From Nitrospina sp. (GTDB lineage Bacteria; Nitrospinota; Nitrospinia; Nitrospinales; Nitrospinaceae), in NCBI GenBank assembly GCA_004357435.1, contig SMVS01000001.1, positions 1 through 5,923 of the forward strand: DNA of 5,923 nt, read 5' to 3'. The notes under the pieces are model-generated. The model made no database searches and was not told where the DNA came from. It worked only from the letters and a program-made list of their open reading frames with translations. A program made the position numbers and the translations under genes. Positions 1-5,008 of the stretch are shown here, piece after piece. Every line of letters starts with the position of its first letter. The stretch's first letter is position 1.

Positions 1-1953
1 GTACGCCTCGGTCAAGCGTTTTAAAATTTCCTGAGAAACCCGGATATCTTCCCTATAGTTTTCCGAAGCCACCCACAGCCGCAATACTTCGGCGCCATAC
101 TGGTCTATAACTTTTTGCGGAGCCATAACGTTGCCCGCCGATTTGGACATCTTTTTGCCCTTGCCGTCAACCACGTAGCCATGGGTCAACACGGTTTTAT
201 AAGGTGCCGCCGAGCGGGTTCCGACCGCTTCCAACAGCGAGCTGTGAAACCAGCCACGATGTTGGTCGCTACCTTCAAGATAAAGATCCGCCGGCCATTG
301 CAAATTAGGATCGTCCTCCAACACCGCGACGTGACTGACTCCCGAGTCGAACCAGACGTCCAGGATATCCATTTCCTTTTTAAAATTCTTGCTCCCGCAA
401 GAACATTGGGCCGACGGCGGAAGCAATTCTGCCACTGGCTTGTCGAACCAGAAATCTGCTCCATGCTGTTCCACCAACTCCGCGATATGTTCAAAAACTT
501 CATGGGAAAGCAGAGGAATTTCGCAATCGACGCAGGTAAAAATGGTGATGGGCACACCCCAGGCGCGTTGCCGTGAGACACACCAGTCGGGGCGATTTTC
601 GATCATGCTGAAAATCCTGTCCTTGCCCCAATGCGGAACCCATTGGGTTTTTTCAATTTCAGCCAGCGCCTTTTTTCGAAGATCGTTGTGGCTCATGGAA
701 ATGAACCACTGGGCGGTGGCCCGGAAAATAATCGGGTTGTGGCAACGCCAGCAATGCGGGTAAGAATGTTTCACCTCTGAGTCCGCCACCAGAAAGCCGT
801 CTTCGCGCAACTTGCTGATAATCTCTGGATTGGCTTTGGTGACAAACATGCCGCCGAAATGTTCTACATCCTTTTTAAAAACTCCCTTATCGTCCACTGG
901 GTTGTAGGTCTCCAAGCCGTACTTCTGCCCCACCACATAATCATCCTGTCCGTGTCCGGGGGCGGTATGCACACAACCGGTGCCCTGCTCCAGATTGACG
1001 TGGTCCCCCAGAATCACCGGCGATTCCCGATCAATGAACGGATGCCGACAAACCACCCCTTCCAAATTTCCACCCTGAGTTTTCCCTAGGATTTTGTGGT
1101 CCTCAATCCCCCACTCACTCAACAGCGTGGGCAGTCGTTCTTCGGCCACTATAAATATTTCGTCGCCCAATGCCACCGCGACATATTCGAAGTCGGGATG
1201 CAGGCAAACCGCCAGGTTGGCGGGCAATGTCCAGGGAGTGGTGGTCCAGATTACGAAATGAGCGCGGCTGGCATCGACCCCATCGATCGGATCCTGCCAA
1301 CCCGATTTCACTGGAAACTTGACATAGATGGAAGGCGATTTATGGTCCTCGTGTTCCACTTCCGCTTCTGCCAGGGCGGTCATGCATGTGGTGCACCAAT
1401 GCACCGGTTTGAGGCCTTTATATAAGGAACCGGATTGAACAAATTTTCCAAACTCACGGACGATGGTCGCCTCATAGGAATAATCCATCGTCAGGTAGGG
1501 CCGCTCCCAATCCGCGAACACTCCCAACCTTTGGAATTCCTTTTTTTGAATGTCCACAAACTCCGCCGCATACTTCCGGCAAAGTTTTCGAATTTCCGTT
1601 TTCGTGGCATTATTTTTCTTTTTCTTTAGATTCTTGCCGACCTGGTGCTCGATGGGCAAACCATGACAGTCCCACCCTGGAATGAAAGCCGCATCGTAGC
1701 CCTTCATGGTCATGATTTTGACAATGAAATCCTTGAGAATTTTATTGAGGGCATGGCCCATGTGGATATTGCCGTTGGCATAAGGCGGACCGTCATGAAA
1801 AACATATTTGGGCCGGCCCAGCGATTGTTTACGGATTTTTCCATAAAGGTCCTCCGCTTGCCAGGCTTCGAGTATTTCCGGTTCCTTCCGAACCAGATTG
1901 GCTTTCATGGGGAAGTCGGTCTGCGGTAAATTCAGTGTTTCTTTAAATTCCAT
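1..1953 (-). CDS. ileS: Isoleucyl-tRNA synthetase, N-terminal 651 residues (3' end outside window)
   Basis: Class I synthetase that charges tRNA-Ile with isoleucine and edits mischarged valine in the cytoplasm. The open frame runs without a stop from the ATG at 1953 to the left edge. Signatures in order: HIGH-type HMGH at residues 64-67, PGWDCHGLP at 92-100, a CxxC at 187/190, the CP1 editing motif WTTTPWT at 236-242, the editing-site GHGQDDY around 333-339, DVWFDSG at 532-538, LEGSDQHRGWF at 559-569 and KMSKS at 601-605. Cysteines 474, 477, 517 and 519 lie in an insertion ahead of DVWFDSG and look like a small zinc-binding knuckle, which the E. coli enzyme lacks. The family is usually about 930 residues, so the anticodon-binding part and any C-terminal zinc ribbon are missing only because the window ends. 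The gene starts 25 bases after the trpS stop with no evident Shine-Dalgarno, suggesting co-transcription and coupling. Family assignment is secure. Confidence 0.97.
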   Translation of the reverse strand, partial: MEFKETLNLPQTDFPMKANLVRKEPEILEAWQAEDLYGKIRKQSLGRPKYVFHDGPPYANGNIHMGHALNKILKDFIVKIMTMKGYDAAFIPGWDCHGLPIEHQVGKNLKKKKNNATKTEIRKLCRKYAAEFVDIQKKEFQRLGVFADWERPYLTMDYSYEATIVREFGKFVQSGSLYKGLKPVHWCTTCMTALAEAEVEHEDHKSPSIYVKFPVKSGWQDPIDGVDASRAHFVIWTTTPWTLPANLAVCLHPDFEYVAVALGDEIFIVAEERLPTLLSEWGIEDHKILGKTQGGNLEGVVCRHPFIDRESPVILGDHVNLEQGTGCVHTAPGHGQDDYVVGQKYGLETYNPVDDKGVFKKDVEHFGGMFVTKANPEIISKLREDGFLVADSEVKHSYPHCWRCHNPIIFRATAQWFISMSHNDLRKKALAEIEKTQWVPHWGKDRIFSMIENRPDWCVSRQRAWGVPITIFTCVDCEIPLLSHEVFEHIAELVEQHGADFWFDKPVAELLPPSAQCSCGSKNFKKEMDILDVWFDSGVSHVAVLEDDPNLQWPADLYLEGSDQHRGWFHSSLLEAVGTRSAAPYKTVLTHGYVVDGKGKKMSKSAGNVMAPQKVIDQYGAEVLRLWVASENYREDIRVSQEILKRLTEAY

Positions 1954-1978
1954 AATGAATAATGTGTGTTTTACAGAT

Positions 1979-2965
1979 TTAAAACTTCATGGCCGCCTTG
2001 GCTTTTTCCAGGGTGGCGCGTGCCACTCGTTGCGCTTTTTTAGTTCCCTCTGCCAGGATTTCATCCACTAGCTTGGGCTTGCCGCTGATTTCCCGGCGGC
2101 GCTCCATCTGCGGCGCCATTCCGGCGAGTACGCTCTCGGTCAATTTCATTTTGCAATCGCCACACCCGATAGCGGCGGTTCGGCAGTCCCGATCGATTTC
2201 CTTTTGCATGTCCAAAGGCGAATACAATTTATGAAACGGATACAGATTACAGACATCCGGGTCGCCGGGGTCTTCACGCCGTGCCCGCTGGGGATCGGTC
2301 AACATGGATTTAATCTTTTTGGTGATGTCCTTTTCCGAGTCAGACAGGTAGATGGCATTGTTATAGCTTTTACTCATCTTTCTGCCGTCAGTCCCGTTGA
2401 GTTTCGGTGTGTCGGAAATTTTTGCAACCGGTTCAATGAACACTTTCTTTTTATACAGTCCGTTGAAGCGGCGCACGATTTCCCGTGACAATTCCAGATG
2501 CGGCGCCTGATCGATCCCCACCGGCACATAATGGGCGTTGTAAAGAACAATGTCAGCCGTCTGCAATACTGGGTACCCTAAAAAACCATAAGAACTCATA
2601 TCGACACTTTTAATTTCCTGTTGCTTCTCCTTATACGTCGGATTTCTTTCCAGCCAGGGGACCGGCACCACCATCGATAAAATCAAGTGCAACTCCGCAT
2701 GCTCCGGGATACGGGATTGCACAAACAAAGTGCTTTTCTCCGGGTCGATTCCCGAGCTCAGCCAGTCGATGGCCACTTCCCGAGTGTACTTTTTAATCAT
2801 GTGCGGGTCTTCGTACAACGTCGTCAGGGAATGCCAGTCGGCTATAAAATAAAAACAATCATATTCCTCCTGTAAACTCACCCAGTTGCGGAGAGCACCG
2901 AAGTAATTTCCCAGATGCAAAGGCCCTGAAGGCTGCATACCACTTAAAATTCTTTTACGGATCAT
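1979..2965 (-). CDS. trpS: Tryptophanyl-tRNA synthetase with putative Fe-S cysteine motif
   Basis: Class I synthetase that attaches tryptophan to tRNA-Trp in the cytoplasm. It has 328 residues, the normal length for bacterial TrpRS. The HIGH-type motif is PLHLGN (residues 15-20), the tryptophan/ATP-pocket motif GIDQ is at 150-153, and KMSKS is at 196-200. Four cysteines at 239, 261, 268 and 271 give C-x21-C-x6-C-x2-C with an IGCGDCK context. From memory this closely resembles the C-x22-C-x6-C-x2-C set that binds a 4Fe-4S cluster in Thermotoga maritima TrpRS. Cluster binding here is inferred. The gene lies between the M50 protease (23-base gap upstream) and ileS (25-base gap downstream), probably in one operon. 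No clear Shine-Dalgarno precedes the ATG, but the protein begins at the expected point (IRKRILSGMQPSG). Confidence 0.97.
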   Translation of the reverse strand: MIRKRILSGMQPSGPLHLGNYFGALRNWVSLQEEYDCFYFIADWHSLTTLYEDPHMIKKYTREVAIDWLSSGIDPEKSTLFVQSRIPEHAELHLILSMVVPVPWLERNPTYKEKQQEIKSVDMSSYGFLGYPVLQTADIVLYNAHYVPVGIDQAPHLELSREIVRRFNGLYKKKVFIEPVAKISDTPKLNGTDGRKMSKSYNNAIYLSDSEKDITKKIKSMLTDPQRARREDPGDPDVCNLYPFHKLYSPLDMQKEIDRDCRTAAIGCGDCKMKLTESVLAGMAPQMERRREISGKPKLVDEILAEGTKKAQRVARATLEKAKAAMKF

Positions 2966-2988
2966 GGGATTGGGTCAAAGTCGTGTGG

Positions 2989-3648
2989 CTATCTGAAAAA
3001 TGGGATCATTTGCCTCGCCCGATGGAAGGCTTCCTGAGTGAAAAACTCTACCATAAACTCTATAGGGAGTCTAAGAATACCTATTAGAATCTGGGTGTGG
3101 GCAAAGTAGTCCAGAAGAAAAACGCCCAGCAATAAAAATCCGCTGTATCGGTCAAAACGGCTCAACTTGAAAGCCATCTCTGGGGAGACGAGTCCTTTGA
3201 GGATGCTGGCGCCATCCAATGGAAAGACCGGGATCATATTGAATACTCCGAGGGCAACATTAATGAATAATGCATTACACAACATGATGTAAAGAATCGC
3301 GCTCCAATCCCCGGTGGGTTCAACGACTCGCACCAGAAATCCAAAAAGCAAAGCCAATATCAAGTTGGAAGCCGGCCCCGCCGCCGCCACATACATCATG
3401 TCCCGGTGCGGGTTCCCCAATTTATTCCAATTGACCGGCACCGGTTTGGCCCAGCCAAAACCCATGAAATAGAAACAGATCACTCCAAAAAAATCGAGGT
3501 GTTTGAGCGGGTTGAAGGTCAACCGCCCCATCATCTTGGCGGTGTCATCCCCTAATATATAGGCGACTTTCCCGTGTGAATATTCGTGAACGGTCAGGGA
3601 AAATAGAATGATCGGGGTCAATAATAGGTAGAATTGGGTCAGGCTCAA
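2989..3648 (-). CDS. M50 family site-2-type membrane zinc metalloprotease
   Basis: Predicted intramembrane-type zinc protease of the short M50/COG1994 branch (SpoIVFB/YwhC-like), 219 residues. HEYSH at 21-25 is the HExxH zinc site inside the first hydrophobic segment. NPLKH (46-50) and AGPASN (90-95) are family motifs, and NMIPVFPLDGA (137-147) supplies the third zinc-ligand aspartate, D145. Four to six hydrophobic segments span the chain. No PDZ or CBS domain is present, which separates it from RseP and the larger members. The start is TTG at 3646-3648: no in-frame ATG precedes the conserved region, and AGAGG (complement of 3655-3659) lies 6 to 8 bases upstream across a run of T. It is the first gene of the leftward block and is followed closely by trpS, a pairing I recall as common in deltaproteobacteria-like genomes. 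The substrate is unknown. Confidence 0.93.
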   Translation of the reverse strand: MSLTQFYLLLTPIILFSLTVHEYSHGKVAYILGDDTAKMMGRLTFNPLKHLDFFGVICFYFMGFGWAKPVPVNWNKLGNPHRDMMYVAAAGPASNLILALLFGFLVRVVEPTGDWSAILYIMLCNALFINVALGVFNMIPVFPLDGASILKGLVSPEMAFKLSRFDRYSGFLLLGVFLLDYFAHTQILIGILRLPIEFMVEFFTQEAFHRARQMIPFFR

Positions 3649-3654
3649 AAAAAA

Positions 3655-3659
3655 CCTCT
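3655..3659 (-). promoter_or_regulatory. Ribosome binding site deciding the TTG start of the M50 protease
   Basis: The minus strand reads AGAGG here, followed by eight T residues whose last two begin at the TTG start codon (3646-3648). It is the best Shine-Dalgarno in the leftward block and supports TTG as the start. The homopolymer between site and codon makes the spacing sensitive to slippage. Confidence 0.6.
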
Positions 3660-3714
3660 GGGTTTAGACGGAACTGAATGAATTTTAATTGCGGTTCGCG
3701 GGGATTGGATCGGG

Positions 3715-3733
3715 GAAAAAGAAATTCTTTTTC
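3715..3733. repeat. 19-base A/T-rich palindrome, possible operator
   Basis: Perfect inverted repeat GAAAAAGAA-A-TTCTTTTTC with 9-base arms and a single central base. A one-base spacer makes it a poor RNA hairpin but a good dyad for a dimeric DNA-binding protein. It sits 67 bases upstream of the protease TTG start and about 10 to 28 bases beyond the start site implied by the TACAAT hexamer, where a repressor could act. The palindrome is seen in the sequence. Operator function is inferred. Confidence 0.4.
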
Positions 3734-3810
3734 ACTCTTGCGGTCCCTTATTGTAATTTAAATCTTATCTTATTTTTTAGGTTTTTCATAACCTTTATCC
3801 CTGTCTCACT

Positions 3811-3984
3811 ATGATATCCAGATTTCGCCCGATAATTCAGCCGCAAGGTCACAGTTATTTTAGTGAAGCAACCCTTCTCAATCCATGGGTCCGACCTGAA
3901 AAGGAGGTTCCTCTGGCTTTCCCGGGAGCATTATTTCCTCAATTTTATACTTATCGTGATAATATAATCAAAGGGTTGCGGTAG
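3811..3984 (+). CDS. Possible 57-residue small ORF, unrecognised
   Basis: An ATG-to-TAG frame of 57 codons lies in the divergent spacer. The peptide begins MISRFRPIIQ and ends DNIIKGLR. It is rich in proline and aromatic residues (for example NPWVRPEKEVP and ALFPQFYTYRD), mildly basic, and has no membrane segment or cysteine. I recognise no family. No Shine-Dalgarno precedes the ATG. Inside the frame, AAGGAGG at 3901-3907 is followed five bases later by an in-frame CTG (3913), which would give only a 23-residue product. The frame is closed by a TAG just before position 3781, and the remaining upstream stretch has no start codon. It could be a real small protein, the remnant of an older gene, or chance. 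I lean slightly toward chance or remnant. Confidence 0.25.
   Translation: MISRFRPIIQPQGHSYFSEATLLNPWVRPEKEVPLAFPGALFPQFYTYRDNIIKGLR
3963..3968 (+). promoter_or_regulatory. Perfect TATAAT hexamer, candidate -10 for the rightward block
   Basis: A consensus -10 hexamer lies 109 bases upstream of the gene A start. No good -35 is found 16 to 18 bases upstream, so it is a weak candidate. If used, the transcript would start near 3975 and its leader would include the inverted repeats at 3985-4013 and the GGGTGG/CCACCC pair at 4026-4067. Confidence 0.25.
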
Positions 3985-4013
3985 GTTGACCCGTCAACTG
4001 GAACCTTCAGTTG
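3985..4013. repeat. Two overlapping inverted repeats sharing one arm
   Basis: GTTGAC (3985-3990) and GTCAAC (3993-3998) form a perfect 6-base inverted repeat with a 2-base spacer. CAACTG (3995-4000) and CAGTTG (4008-4013) form another with a 7-base spacer. The middle arm is shared, so the two pairings exclude each other if transcribed. As DNA they give three GTTG-type half-sites, and the last overlaps a candidate -35 (4011-4016). Operator or leader function is inferred. Confidence 0.4.
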
Positions 4014-4038
4014 GAACTGGTTTCTGGGTGGTTATATT
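4011..4038 (+). promoter_or_regulatory. Candidate sigma-70-type promoter for gene A-B-ATPase
   Basis: TTGGAA (4011-4016) as -35 and TATATT (4033-4038) as -10 are separated by 16 bases, with four and five matches to consensus. Transcription would start near 4045, about 33 bases before the gene A ATG. The -35 overlaps an inverted-repeat arm. This competes with the TATAAT hexamer at 3963, and neither is proven. Confidence 0.35.
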
Positions 4039-4067
4039 TTTGCATGTTACCTGCGGTAGCCCCACCC
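4026..4067 (+). promoter_or_regulatory. Potential leader stem GGGTGG/CCACCC before gene A
   Basis: GGGTGG (4026-4031) can pair with CCACCC (4062-4067), which ends ten bases before the gene A ATG. Inside the loop, TACC/GGTA flank TGC as a smaller symmetric element (4048-4058). The ATG has no Shine-Dalgarno, so structure here could affect initiation. It would form only if transcription begins upstream of 4026, that is from the TATAAT candidate and not from the nearer promoter. Confidence 0.2.
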
Positions 4068-4077
4068 TTTCAATAAT

Positions 4078-4494
4078 ATGATTGATAAGTTGACAGACTC
4101 TATAACCAGTACGATCAAAAATATCTCCTCCCGGCTGATAAGTTTTGATACCCCGGATATGGTGACGGTTGCGGGCTTGTTTTTGATCCTTGGTTTCCTG
4201 TGGGTTTTTCACTCCATCAGGAAAACTTCTGAAACCAGACAACGCTTGAATGATTTAAACAAAGCCTTGTCTGGGGACGGAAGTTACGGCCTGGGCTCTT
4301 TCATCAAACAATTTGGCGAAGAACCCCGGTCGACGGGAGATACAAAATCCTCTGGCAACCATGCCCCGCCTTCTCCCCATCCTGTTCTGAATGGGAGTCC
4401 GCCTGCCGAAATAAAAGTACCGTTGCTATTGAACCTTGAGAGTTTGGAGGAAAATGAGCCCACAACTCCTAAAGAGAAAAAAAGAGGCCCATGA
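4078..4494 (+). CDS. Gene A: unrecognised single-pass membrane protein, 138 residues
   Basis: I do not recognise the family. Residues 1-24 form a polar, possibly amphipathic segment. Residues 28-47 are strongly hydrophobic (VTVAGLFLILGFLWVF) and look like one membrane span rather than a cleavable signal. R48 and K49 follow it, so the long tail is probably cytoplasmic. Residues 50-80 may be helical (RQRLNDLNKAL). From about 82 the chain is Pro/Ser/Gly-rich and probably disordered, then carries VPLLLNLESLEENEP (114-128) and a basic tail (PKEKKRGP). The ATG at 4078 is the only start: an in-frame TAG lies at 4057-4059. No Shine-Dalgarno is visible. Its TGA overlaps the ATG of gene B by four bases. 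Sharing an operon with gene B and a MinD/ParA-type ATPase suggests a membrane anchor or receptor for that system, which is inference. A seven-A run (4477-4483) lies just before the stop. Confidence 0.8.
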   Translation: MIDKLTDSITSTIKNISSRLISFDTPDMVTVAGLFLILGFLWVFHSIRKTSETRQRLNDLNKALSGDGSYGLGSFIKQFGEEPRSTGDTKSSGNHAPPSPHPVLNGSPPAEIKVPLLLNLESLEENEPTTPKEKKRGP

Positions 4495-5003
4495 AATCTG
4501 GAAAAAAAACTGAACCGCTTGCGCTTACCTTGGAGCAATTGATCGAAGAGCCGCGCGAGGAAATCTCCGCAGTGGCATCGGCACCCATTCCCAAGGAAGA
4601 GCTGGAAGATACAGCTGTGGCGGTCCCCACAGAAAAATCCTATTGCGACACCATAGCCGTTGAAAAAATAAATCCACACGCCGGAGAAGCAGAATCAGAA
4701 CTCCCTCCTGAGATCCCTCCCTCTCCCGAAGAAACTGAAATCATTTCGTCCACTCAAAATACCGCTACCGGGCAAGCCCCGCGATTGCTCACCCGTTTGG
4801 AGACCTTCCAAAAAAATGCAGAAAAAGCTTTCGCATCAAAAGTTGTTTCACCGATAACAAATGCAATCGCCTCATCCTTGCCCACCGCCACGGACACCGC
4901 AATTCTGCCTCCCCAAAAACCAGAAACCAAGGGTGATATTTCCCCAACCCTGACCCTGGAAAAACTCGAAACATTTCTTTTCACAACCCGACAAAAAAAT
5001 TAA
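4491..5003 (+). CDS. Gene B: unrecognised acidic, low-complexity protein, 170 residues
   Basis: No family recognised. There is no membrane span or signal peptide, so a cytoplasmic protein is expected. The chain is rich in Glu, Pro, Thr and Ala, and is probably mostly disordered, with a possible helix around residues 98-118 (LLTRLETFQKNAEKAFASKV). The motif L-T-L-E-x-L occurs near both ends: residues 12-17 (LTLEQL) and 154-159 (LTLEKL). A looser copy, LLTRLETF, is at 99-106. A related LNLESL occurs in the tail of gene A. The ATG overlaps the gene A stop (ATGA), and AAGAGG at 4482-4487 lies three bases upstream, so coupled translation is likely. The stop is five bases before the ATPase ATG. Context suggests an adaptor, scaffold or regulator of the ATPase, with the terminal motifs as docking sites. 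This is inference. Confidence 0.78.
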   Translation: MKSGKKTEPLALTLEQLIEEPREEISAVASAPIPKEELEDTAVAVPTEKSYCDTIAVEKINPHAGEAESELPPEIPPSPEETEIISSTQNTATGQAPRLLTRLETFQKNAEKAFASKVVSPITNAIASSLPTATDTAILPPQKPETKGDISPTLTLEKLETFLFTTRQKN

Positions 5004-5008
5004 ATCTC

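Larger units (their letters stand above)
3649..4077. other. Divergent intergenic region between the protease-trpS-ileS block and the A-B-ATPase block
   Basis: About 430 bases separate two divergently read gene blocks, so both promoters should lie here. I see no tRNA, rRNA, riboswitch or factor-independent terminator with a T-tract. It does contain an A/T palindrome (3715-3733), a possible small ORF (3811-3984), inverted repeats (3985-4013) and hexamers resembling sigma-70 promoters. On the minus strand, TACAAT (complement of 3750-3755) could be a -10 for the protease operon, but I find no convincing -35 for it. Confidence 0.7.

Noticed and set aside
115..1929. Several plus-strand open frames of 64 to 153 codons opposite ileS
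   Set aside because: They lie antisense to a continuous, motif-rich isoleucyl-tRNA synthetase frame, resemble no family and are shadows of its codon bias.
1989..2875. Plus-strand open frames of 62 to 94 codons opposite trpS
   Set aside because: They are antisense to an intact TrpRS with all its motifs and have no family features of their own.
3901..3907. AAGGAGG as a ribosome binding site for an unlisted gene
   Set aside because: No ATG, GTG or TTG follows at suitable spacing. Only CTG (3913) does, giving 23 residues. It also reads as ordinary Lys-Glu codons of the small ORF.
3994..4242. Minus-strand frame of 82 codons across the start of gene A
   Set aside because: It is hydrophilic, unlike any known protein, and overlaps gene A, which has a clear membrane span and operon context.
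4284..4984. Minus-strand frames opposite genes A and B, including a cysteine- and phenylalanine-rich one
   Set aside because: The composition is what the reverse of Glu/Lys/Pro-rich coding gives. The plus-strand genes have overlapping starts and stops typical of an operon.
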